From positions 62,001-126,000 of the forward strand of contig OENT01000065.1 in NCBI GenBank assembly GCA_900239685.1: a DNA stretch of 64,000 nt. Direction: 5' to 3'. Within the stretch, counting starts at the first letter, position 1. Each line of letters opens with the position of its first letter. The translations under genes were made by a program, and so were the position numbers. Positions 25,505 through 34,941 of the stretch are shown here, in pieces. This stretch comes from Rotaria macrura (lineage: Eukaryota > Rotifera > Eurotatoria > Philodinida > Philodinidae). Below the pieces are notes generated by a model. The model ran no database searches. It saw only the letters and a program-made list of their open reading frames with translations, and had not been told where the DNA came from.

Positions 25505-28345
25505 TGGATTACAATCTTGATTTGATTTTAATTTGTTAGCTTTTCTTATTTGCTTTCAATGCTTATACAACATTGAATACTCAAAGTAGAAAATTGTCAA
25601 AATTCACAGAATATACTTCTGAAGTTAGTCTTCTTCAATTGCCATGATTCACTAGTAGCAACATACTGTTAAGAAACTAAAGTGAAAAAAAATCAATTCT
25701 CCCTAGTTAATAATAATGCTGGACTTTTATCTTTCTTTTATTATAGTAGTTCGCTTATCAAGATGGAGGCGATAGTAAATACTTGAAACAGACGATCATA
25801 TATTTATACGTCGCTGATAATTTTATTTTCAAATTGAATTAAATAGAAACAACAATCAAAAAGCATTACTTACAAGTTAACTGTATATTTCTCGTTTGAT
25901 GCATATGTTTCTTGTCTAATTTTCGATTCAAAATGTTCATCTTTTGTAATCTAATGAAACGACAAGTTGTCTCAATGAGACATAAGAACATTGAAATGTA
26001 AAATCATTGAAATACATTACAAATATCATCTAAGGTATTGACATGAACTGCTTCTGCAACAACTATTTACAAACTTCATTGTCTATGGGTGTGAATGGTA
26101 TATCCATGCGTGGATTTCAATCTGTATGATTTTGTTGAGTATCTCCTCAATTAAATCTCAGCAATATTTAGAATTTTCACCGCCATAGAATTACACATGT
26201 TGAAGTTTTTTACGTACTCTGATAGTTCCTTTTTCATTGTGTGGATCATAGCGCAAATCTATCGACGTAAAATGCTAAAAGAGAATTTGAAAATGAACCA
26301 CTTTTGTTTTGTGTAAGGAAAAATTTTACAGTTCGACAGTTTTTAAGCTTTTCGGATAAGAATTTAAATAACCGTGCATGTAGTCTTTAGCTCGTTTGAT
26401 GTCGATCGGGTTCTTGTAACTTTCTTCGTCATCAGTTCAAAATGTGAACTGTGAATGCATTTAGATTGAAGTTCTTTTTTCCTACAAATTATGTTGTGAT
26501 TGATCATGGTTTTTAAGATCCATGAAGTCAATACTAGTATAGTGAGACTCATAAACTGAAGTTCAAGATGTGTTGAAATCGTAAGAATAGCTCAAATTTA
26601 AGTATACTTTTATTTGAGACGTTTTCCACGTCAAGATATTATTGCAGAGCTCAATTTTTACATGGCGTTAGTTATCATCAATATAGATATCAACTAGATA
26701 TTGATAAGTATCATGTAAACATTTGAAAAAGAATGTCTCATGCTGGAGAAATTTACAACTTCTGTAAAAGAAAAGTTTCGATTGAACTATTTAAAATAAA
26801 TACAATGAATTTTTCATCGATCTAGTCCGAACAGCTAATTCGTATCGAATATGAGATTAATCTTTAACAATAAAAATAGATAAATATTCGAAGAGAATCA
26901 TTTTTTTTCATGTAATTACTTAATTAATTTTCTCGTTTTCATGCAATCTCATGTTCTAGAATGAGTGAAAACTAATATTTCCGTTGAACATTTTTCTTCC
27001 TTTTCATATTATCTATGTTTGTAATAGAGTCGAAGACGAAAATCATTCATCATATTTACACATTCCTATTCTTGGTTCTAAGTTTTGATCAATTATTCGA
27101 CGATTAACAATAAATCTAATAGAATAGATGTTTGCATAAAAATCATTTTTATCCTCGTCATAAAGTATTGATTTTGACTGAAACAATTAATATTTGTGAT
27201 ATTTCTTTCTAAAACTTTATTTCTTCAAGCATCTCTTCCGGAAGAAATACTGGATTTCGTTATTTTTTTAGAATCGTATTTTTATTTGACACCGCACGAC
27301 AAGTTAGTTCACCAATTTTAATTTTTCAAACAATCATACATTCAACGCTGCCTTTGTCAGAAGTCAATCACTAAATAGATTCAAGCAGACAAAACACAAA
27401 ACAGGATTCTTCTCTTATAAAACGTTAAATAAAGCATCTTCTGCGTATGTTAGTCAATAGTTACTAATATTCCAGAAATATTTGATATTGAATAAGGGAA
27501 ACGAGGCCAAGATGTTCTTCGTTCCCAATTCATAGAGTAATATTTATTGACAAGTTTGAGGATACACTTTTCAACGAATCGAAATATGCGATTGCCGTAT
27601 ATGTAAAAGAGATGTTGATGAAAGAAATTGAAAATAACAATCTTGAGAAGCATCAAATCAATCAAGGCCCAATCTTCGAACACATAACGGATGATTACAG
27701 ATATGTAGTATTAGCTCTATTGATGAGATATGTACAAAAATGTGATTTTGATAGATACTGAAATTGAGAAATTATTCTTAACGTATTTCGACTCTTCTTG
27801 TAGACAAGTATGTATTTTTCTGTCGAAAAAAATCATACAAAAACATACTAGAATTGTTTTGATATTATTTACTGATATTCAAGCATACAATTGTGATGAA
27901 CTAAAGAAAGAGGAATTTTAATTTTCATCAGTCTATCGATAAGGTTAAATTAAACAACAATGGAAATTATGACACCTATGAACATGAATGATGATATCAA
28001 AAGATTTCATACTTTAAAATATGCCTGGATTGCAAAGCAAGAATTTTCTACACTAGTTTATCCACTGAACAATGGACAAAATTTTAAAATCCATTTCCTT
28101 TCCGAAACTACTTCGAAGGTGTACAAAAAAAAACAAAAAAAGTCAAATATTTGATAAGTCTAATCTGTGCCCCACTTTCTCCTACCTTCCGTCCCGAATA
28201 GAATAACCTTTATAAGTCGGGCGAACGAATATTGTTAAAGGAAAAGGAAAAGCAGTGCGTAACTGTGCTGAGAATTTATCGAGCATAATAAATTATGCAT
28301 TAAAGTGTACAATCAAGTTTCAATATTAAGAGAGGTCATGGATTA
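25505..28345. other. Intergenic between countin-like B and C
   Basis: No gene that I can support. A minus-strand open frame at about 27450-27690 has some protein-like character (YYSMNWERRTSWPRFPYS) but no domain I recognise and no splice partners; it could be a relic exon. Open frames at 27.7-28.15 kb (+) look random. Confidence 0.4.
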
Positions 28346-29275
28346 CTATTCAAAGAGCGTGAAAGAACCTCGATTGATATCATAGAGCGCTGTATGAGGA
28401 TGATGTGAACCACATTGTCCGTTACAAATCATAACTGTTACATTGTAAGTGCCTTCAAGCCATAATTCACATTGACCTACAAAAACAAACACACAGTTTT
28501 TGTTCGATAGATATTAATGATTTCAAATAAATTCAAGAAATAGACAAGAGAAGAATTCTATGTTTACCTTGGGTAGGATCACAGTCTGGATCAGAAGTAG
28601 TATCAATACTAATACGTTCACCATAGGTACCCGGTGTTTTAGCTTCAATTAAGAAACCGGAAGCGAGTGGAATTTTATCGACTGTTTGAATCATAATAAC
28701 CATTTCACCAGTACCAGTTCCATTCTTCGTTACAAAGACCATATCGACATCAATTGTACTCCCGGTTTGAGCACGTGGTGGAAGAATGAGAAATGATTTA
28801 AATTTAGCATCACCATTATCATTGACTAAAGAAAAAAAATATCAAAATCAAACGTGAATGTTTGCCACCCATATGTATAATTTCATTTACTTGGACACAA
28901 TTTGATGGTTTCACAATAAAAAATTGGATCGATATCGGCACTTTGCATAAATTTAGAAAATTCTTCCAGACCTAAAGCGTCGCACCCCAGAGTACAAATA
29001 AAGCCGAGAATTTCAGAACCAGACTTTTCGGTAACAAGATCACACAGATGACCACATGTATCCACAATACCAAATTGAAGAATAATATCAAGTACAACTT
29101 GAATTAAATCATCGAAAGTACTGATACATTGTGGACACCAGTCAAGACTTTTAGTTGCACGATACACTGATGAGATCGCGTGTGAGTTAGAATTCGATCG
29201 TGTTTTTAATTTGTGTACATCAGCTGTAATACCGCCAACAAATAGAATCAATAGGAAAGCGAATATTCTAGACAT
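28346..29275 (-). CDS. Secreted saposin-B / countin-like protein (copy C)
   Basis: 257 aa in three exons: 29275-28891, 28825-28568, 28476-28346. Intron positions and phases equal those of copy A, and exons 2 and 3 have exactly the same lengths (258 and 131 bp). Signal peptide MSRIFAFLLILFVGGITA; saposin-B domain from CPQCISTF to CETIKLCP with the same eight cysteines; C-terminal domain with NGTGTGEMVI, DPDCDPTQG and CNGQCGSHHPHTALYD. The intact structure contrasts with the broken copy B. Copies A and C have clearly diverged in sequence, so the duplication is not very recent. Function unknown; an extracellular lipid-interacting or signalling role is inferred from the family only. Confidence 0.88.
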
Positions 29276-30534
29276 AGTTGTTCTTTCTCACACATAATCA
29301 AATGGCAGTTCTTTAAATAGGTTCTATATGGGAAACGAACAATCTGTGTCGATTGTTGACTGATTTACGATATCAATTATCTTGAAGGATTCAATTTCAA
29401 AGGAAAACAAAGTCTAAGATAATATTCTTCACATATTTGATGTATCACAAAACAGAAAAAATTAGTAGTAAGACTATATGTCTATAGAATATCTGATGAT
29501 TCATTCGCTTGTACATTCATATTTAGAAAAGAAATCAATTCTGGTTGATAAAATATGCGTTCGCATATGTATGCAAAGTATCATCACATTATTACGATAC
29601 TCTTTCCGAGTTTCATTCATTTCAAAAAATTGATACGAACCTCAGTGAATTAAATGATTTTAAGCTCAACTAGAATCCTACCAATGATAATTTCGAAGTT
29701 CAATGCCAGAAAAAACAATAATCGATGTTCACCGAATATTTGAAAACTTTCACATTGATGCCATCGTACTACCGCATATTAAATCATGCATCGTAATTAG
29801 TAGAATTGTAAAATGAACGAATATTTTTGTTGCATTGTGCATCATCACTATTTTTCGATTCGTAACACAATTAGCTAGATTTCAATTCAAAAATATTTCT
29901 CAACTACATCCAGTGCTTGAGTGTCCAACTGATATCTGTGGAATTTTTATTTATACTATGATACGTAAATAATTATTTTATTTTTTTTTTTTCTCAGTAC
30001 TGACATGTCGTTTAATTAGAATATAATTAGACTATTCTAGGTAAAAACGTTGGCTCTTTATTATTGTACATTTATGAGCACTTGCAATTTCAGAAAATTG
30101 GACTAGCTTTTCATTGAAGTGACGCTTCTTATCATTTGTAGATACTCCCAATGTATCGATCTCTGGAAAGCATCAAACAGTATGACAAGATTTTGGCTGA
30201 AAAATATAATTATAGATCAGCAAAACACATCGTAATTTAGTTACTAACCATTGAGGTGTACTATCAATTATTTACTATCGATGAACCGAAACGTTGTAAA
30301 CTCTTCTAAATGAATCGTTTCATTTAAAACTTTGCATAGTACTCCGTTCAAACTTTCAAATCTTTTTTAGTCTAATTAATTTTATTCATTCATAGAAAGA
30401 ACATGATCACTGAATTTAAAAGATAAAATCATGTCGTATCTTCTCGTTTAAGCTCATGCATTTTATTCTTTTTTCTTTTGTATTTATCAACAAATAAACA
30501 ACTATATATACGTATAGACAAATAGATAAATATT
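29276..30534. other. Intergenic, no gene recognised
   Basis: Contains the presumed promoter of copy C on its left side and the 3' flank of the COPS9 gene on its right side. No other structure noticed beyond short A/T runs. Confidence 0.45.
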
Positions 30535-30816
30535 TCAAGCTGTTGCATGTCCTGTAGTTGATGTATTAAGTACGAAATTGTCTGTGTCGAAAAGATCACC
30601 GAAATCATTAAAAAAATCTCCATGAACTACTTTTTCTGTTGGTATCATTGATAAATGATGTGACATAAAACCGACCGATGATGATGAATCAATACGCATC
30701 AATGCTTCACCACTACCAACACCCATATCATCATCGTAATCATCGCAAACTCCACCGGTTTCATCAGCATACATTCCTTCATCAATTGGCTTTGTATTTG
30801 TAAAATATTGATTCAT
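30535..30816 (-). CDS. COPS9: COP9 signalosome subunit 9 homologue (COPS9/CSNAP)
   Basis: 93-aa acidic protein in one exon. Residues 64-80, VHGDFFNDFGDLFDTDN, match the hallmark C-terminal segment of animal COPS9, in which the Phe/Asp-rich tail binds the signalosome. The preceding TEK also fits. The vertebrate protein is about 57 aa; here the N-terminus is longer, with an acidic stretch DDYDDDMG, and the protein continues 13 residues beyond the conserved tail. On the minus strand a splice acceptor (TTTAATTTCAG) lies 17 bases before the ATG, so the start is preceded by a spliced leader or noncoding exon. It follows the microexon gene at 30.86-31.93 kb on the same strand with almost no spacer. 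Confidence 0.85.
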   Translation of the reverse strand: MNQYFTNTKPIDEGMYADETGGVCDDYDDDMGVGSGEALMRIDSSSSVGFMSHHLSMIPTEKVVHGDFFNDFGDLFDTDNFVLNTSTTGHATA

Positions 30817-30856
30817 TTTTTAGTTTTCTATCTGAAATTAAAGTTCACTCAAATAT

Positions 30857-31928
30857 GTACAGTTAAGAAGTTTATATGCGGGTGGCGTACAAGTCTTGGT
30901 AACGATCTATTACTTGACAACAATTCAATAATAATTGTTAGATTTTACCTAAAGAGTATGTGCACAGACAAGAGAAAAATGAAACCTTATTCTTATCTGT
31001 GTTTTTCATCAGTATCTTATACACGTTAAAAAGTTATATTACCAATCAAAGCATAGAGGGACATCTCTATGATGATGGTAAAAAGTGTTCTTCGGATTGA
31101 AAAGACGTGTCGCTATCGTACTGGTAGTCTTTTGTCTGAAAACAATAAAATGGTCGACACAATCGAAAAGTTTTATCGATCATCATCGATATTAATTTCA
31201 ATTGAGCACATGAAAACAAAAAGAGTGATTAATCAGTAAATTCTCTGGTCGATTGGAAATCGAACTATTTACAAGATGAAATTTTTAAGAATTCATTAAC
31301 ATTCACAGCGGTAGTGTAGTAAAAAAAAAGTATTGAACTCATCTTTTGTTTCATTTTAATCTGTTATACGAAGTTTATATGCGAGTTTTTCAACATGTTT
31401 AAGGAATAGCATGAACTGATGATTTCTCTGGATTCTCGTGAAAAATAGCGATCATTCAAAAAACGAAAAAGAAACTAATTTCCGTTGTTCAATGAACCGG
31501 TAGCATTCAAATCCACAAATTCGTTTCAACACACAACCTATGAACACATACTAGTGCAGCTACTTATGTGTATTTTTCGAAAATAAAGTTTCACAAAATA
31601 AGTTGGAAAAAAATCGATTTCTTTCTATAAAACAATACTTACTCTTCACCTAGAGGATCAAGTGGACTAAATAACTTCAGAAAAAATAATAATAATCTAA
31701 CGTTCCGTAATACCTACGATCAAGTGTAAAAATCAACTGAGTTAATTAAAAGAAAAAAGCATTTTTTATCGACCAATACTTACTCTTCATGGATCATATT
31801 ATATGAGTCTAGTCAGTTTTTTCCTCAATAGAACAATACTTCCTACTTACTTCGATCATAAGATTCATAAAATTACACTAAAATAAAATTCAACGATAAT
31901 TATTCTCACCATTGACTTGATGAGACAT
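30857..31928 (-). CDS. Small protein encoded by microexons, family unknown
   Basis: Four exons splice into one open frame: 31928-31910 (19 bp), 31808-31784 (25 bp), 31666-31643 (24 bp), 31135-31043 (93 bp). Each has canonical GT..AG borders, and exons 2 and 3 share the donor context TGAAGA|GTAAGTATTG. The peptide begins MSHQVNDSYNMIHE, then DPLDPLGEE, then a basic/His segment (RLFNPKNTFYHHHRDVPLC). The final exon is uncertain: an acceptor near 30918 would add about 20 residues ending in TGA at about 30857, while other acceptors give a stop after one codon. Total about 53-74 aa. I do not recognise the family. The downstream COPS9 acceptor lies only about 25 bp beyond the later stop. Confidence 0.55.
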
Positions 31929-32177
31929 AATCGTATCAAATAGATATTTTAAAAGTTGTTTCAATAAAATTATATTGACTTTTCGTCAAGCTTTTCGATT
32001 AACAATCAACCATTTTCCTGCAAGTAGTTTATCGTTGATCATAGTGCCTTATCATATTAATGGATACAAACAATGTTTAAGATTTTCTAACGAAGCCAGA
32101 TTTATTGTGCACACTCATTAATTGAAATACTTTGACATAGAACCAAGTCGTCAATCTCCATTGAATCATGCATATAA

Positions 32178-32209
<32 letters not shown>

Positions 32210-33523
32210 CAATAAATAGTTGTCGAAAAGGACACAAATTCGATTTTCTGATTCTCATATAATAATCATTCATAGTTTCTTCATTAGTCTGGTGCGTATC
32301 AAGTATCATCAACACTGGTGAATTGTTAGCAATAATGTTGTCTAATTTTAGCACAAATAGAACAATTCCTTTCATCAGTGATTGTCGATGAAAGCTATCA
32401 TTGAAGGAGTACTATTGAAATCGTAAATACAATTATGAGTTTTTTTTCCATATGCAAATTATAATATGAAGGTATTATTAAAACTCACCCACTTTTTCAA
32501 TGAAGAAAAGAAAGAAGAATGAGTCCTTTTTTCAAGAAATCCTAAAGAAAGGTTTCTCGACTGAATGCACTTCACAAGAGACTTTGATTGTTTGCTTTCT
32601 TAATGATTGTATGATTCTTTAGCAAAATTGACAGTTGTAACTATGACAATAAATAGTTCTCAGCCGATGATAAACAAATCTTTAAATTTTTGTTAATAGA
32701 AGATAATATTCTCTTTCTGAGATCTTATAAAACTTGACTCATCAATTCATCAACCATATTCTCCGATAGTCGAAAGACATTTACAATGTTTAGTTGAGAT
32801 CCAATAATGAATCTGACTCTATTAATATATTACAGTCTTCACTCGGAATAAAAATGTTAATTATTAATGAATAAACTTCGTCAGCGACTCTAATCTTGTC
32901 CATGCATCATTAAATATATCAAGACAATGAATAAAAAATTTCATCATGCGAAGTTTTGTTCTTTTTTTAATGTTTTTTGTTTTTGTTTTCTGTCATCAGT
33001 GTTAGAAGTGGTTGAAAAATAAAGTTTAAGTACCCGGCAGGCAAGACACAAATCAAAAAAATAAAAGATTGTAAAAATAGAATTACAAAATTTCGTTTTG
33101 TTCCCATCATCATGCAGCAAATAATTTGACATGTCTTATTATACGATCGAGAAAATAAAAACACAATATTACTAAATTTTTTAAATAAAATGACCTTTTA
33201 TTTCTCATTGAAACATTTTTTATTTAAAAAACGTTGAAATCTGCAAACATCAATCTAAAGTATACTCATTTGAATTGTCACATAATGGTATACTCTATGA
33301 AAAGATTACTTTTCAGCATGAATGAATAATTTCAAAAGATAAAATATAATTCATATTTTTATTCTGAGCGTATTCGAGTGTTGATGATTATTTTCAACCC
33401 TTAATTTGCTTCTTAGTCAGATTGACAACGATTTCCAACCGTCATACTACCTTAATTGACTTATTGAAGCGTAACTGGCGATGAAATATCTTATCTTTAT
33501 ATTTTTCTCTTTCTGTTCTCTAG
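31929..33523. other. Intergenic between divergent small genes
   Basis: No gene. A TA-then-GA dinucleotide microsatellite occupies about 32173-32209. The two ends hold the presumed promoters of the minus-strand microexon gene and the plus-strand His/Pro-rich gene. Confidence 0.5.
32173..32209. repeat. Compound (TA)n(GA)n microsatellite
   Basis: Uninterrupted TA repeats pass directly into GA repeats. Likely length-polymorphic. Confidence 0.85.
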
Positions 33524-33530
33524 TATAAAA
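33524..33530 (+). promoter_or_regulatory. TATA box of the His/Pro-rich gene
   Basis: TATAAAA followed by AGAGG lies 53 bp upstream of the ATG at 33577, a normal distance for a TATA-driven start with a short leader. Confidence 0.6.
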
Positions 33531-33576
33531 AGAGGCATACTATTTCATACGGTATTAGATACATAATAAAAAAAGT

Positions 33577-34017
33577 ATGACCTCTCATCAATACTCCAAT
33601 ATACCATACGAATCTCATAGATTACAGTCCAAGCACATACCTTCTTTAGCTAGAAATCATCTTCCATGTCGAATAATAGATGCAGCGCTACCACCGAATA
33701 ATTTAATGTCTACTCACCATGGTAATTCAATTGGTGCAAAATCAAACCCCCCAATGGGGACTGGTTTACACCCTAATCTTAAAATGCCTGGTATGGCTGC
33801 ATTGGCGGCTGCAAACGTAACTGGTCCTACAGGTTCCAGCGCACCCCAAGCTATGGCTCGACATGAAACCAAAGGTCCCGTAGGTGCTACAGCTGTGGCA
33901 CCTCATCGACATCATAGGCATGGTCCACAGCAAAGAGAGTTACCTATGACTCCAAATCAACCTCAGCGTCATCATCGTAAACCTAAACCTAAACCTAAAC
34001 CTAAACCTAAAGCATAA
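33577..34017 (+). CDS. His/Pro-rich orphan protein with Lys-Pro repeat tail
   Basis: 146 aa, single exon, with a TATA box 53 bp upstream and AATAAA about 75 bp after the stop. Composition is unlike the surrounding AT-rich DNA: many Pro, His, Gly, Ala and Met residues (PPNNLMSTHHGNS, MAALAAANVTGPTGSS, PHRHHRHGPQQRE). It ends in five Lys-Pro pairs encoded by a tandem CCTAAA hexamer. There is no signal peptide and no predicted helix bundle, so it is probably intrinsically disordered; a nuclear or nucleic-acid-associated role would fit the basic tail but is inference. I recognise no family. Absence of introns and base composition could mean a retrocopy or a young lineage-specific gene. Confidence 0.65.
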   Translation: MTSHQYSNIPYESHRLQSKHIPSLARNHLPCRIIDAALPPNNLMSTHHGNSIGAKSNPPMGTGLHPNLKMPGMAALAAANVTGPTGSSAPQAMARHETKGPVGATAVAPHRHHRHGPQQRELPMTPNQPQRHHRKPKPKPKPKPKA

Positions 34018-34548
34018 ATCTAATTGACAGAAGTATTTTCTTACTTATTTTTCGTTGGATAAATTTGTTCTTCTCGTGGAATCATCTAATAAATATCAGT
34101 AACAAAACGTATAGATCATTGCTTTTAAATCCAAAGATTCGTGAATATTCTTCAATGCACTAAACGGAAAAAAGCAAAAGACTGTAAAATATTGCAGAGT
34201 TGTTTTATTGTCAAATTTTAACACAATTGTATTGACTCTTCTTTTTTTCTGAATTCAAAAAAAAAAAGAATATTATTTTTCTATTTGTTCATACTAGTCC
34301 GTTGTATGTGAATTTTATTCATAGAAAAATTTTTCTACATAGTAAATGAGAGACATATTCTTGTAAAGTGGTTCTTAGTAAAAATTCGTAAGCGATTTGT
34401 TTTGGTATTTTTAAAATGGGAGAAGAAAAAAAAGTGTTTTGCTTGTCCTTGAAACAGGAGAATCGATTTCATTCTTTTTTGTCGATAATTGACGATCGTT
34501 GCTCTTTCTTTTTTCTTCAACAAACAATAAAACTGAAACAGCAGCATC

Positions 34549-34556
34549 TATATAAA
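34549..34556 (+). promoter_or_regulatory. TATA box of the YbaY-like gene
   Basis: TATATAAA lies only 30 bp upstream of the ATG at 34579, which implies an extremely short leader or a start site close to the codon. Confidence 0.55.
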
Positions 34557-34578
34557 ATTCGTTCATTAACATATTTCA

Positions 34579-34941
34579 ATGACTGCATTAATTACGAAAT
34601 ATTGTGTTCATGGTCAAATAAAAATCAAAGGCGAACAAACCAATTTTCATGGTGATGAAATACTTTATGTATCTGTTCGTGATACACTTCGATATGATGC
34701 CGAATGCATTGAATTGGGTTCAACAAGTATACGTTTAGGAAAGGGACAGCAAATGCCAATGAACTATCAATGCTCATACGATCCAAACAAAGCTCATATG
34801 AATTTCGAACAAATTAAATCTATACCTGGAGGAATAACTCTATCGGCAAGTATCGAGCGTCATGAACAATTAATATACGCTAATGATACAGATCTCCCAT
34901 TAGCAGAAAAAGTTGATATCGAATTGGTTAAACTTGAATAA
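34579..34941 (+). CDS. YbaY/YscW-like beta-sandwich protein, possible bacterial origin
   Basis: 120 aa, no intron. The order of motifs follows the bacterial YbaY/YscW family (Pfam YscW): an early VHGQIKI strand, GDEILYVSVRDTLRYDAE (bacterial proteins have a 'vtvqL.D.s.aDap' segment), a GKGQQMPMNYQCSYDPNK stretch corresponding to the 'G.Q.P..f.l.yDp..i' block, and SIERHEQLIYANDTDLPL matching 'ri...g.L.f.tDt..pv'. This is family recall, not a search. The bacterial members are usually lipoproteins or secreted; here there is no signal peptide or lipobox, so the protein should be cytosolic. Lack of introns in an intron-dense region and the bacterial family make horizontal transfer plausible. The TATA box 30 bp upstream shows a eukaryotic promoter. 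A second in-frame ATG lies after residue 58. Confidence 0.65.
   Translation: MTALITKYCVHGQIKIKGEQTNFHGDEILYVSVRDTLRYDAECIELGSTSIRLGKGQQMPMNYQCSYDPNKAHMNFEQIKSIPGGITLSASIERHEQLIYANDTDLPLAEKVDIELVKLE

Noticed and set aside
27450..27690. Protein-like open frame on the minus strand (WERRTSWPRFPYS)
   Set aside because: No acceptor or donor joins it to other coding sequence and no family is recognised; at most a relic exon.
30816..31135. Microexon gene and COPS9 as one fused protein
   Set aside because: Joining exon 4 to the acceptor before COPS9 creates an immediate stop, so the two frames cannot form one protein.
33980..34015. CCTAAA tandem as an interstitial telomeric repeat
   Set aside because: The unit is TTTAGG on the other strand, which does not match the TGTGGG reported for bdelloid telomeres, and the repeat is in frame encoding Lys-Pro within an open gene.
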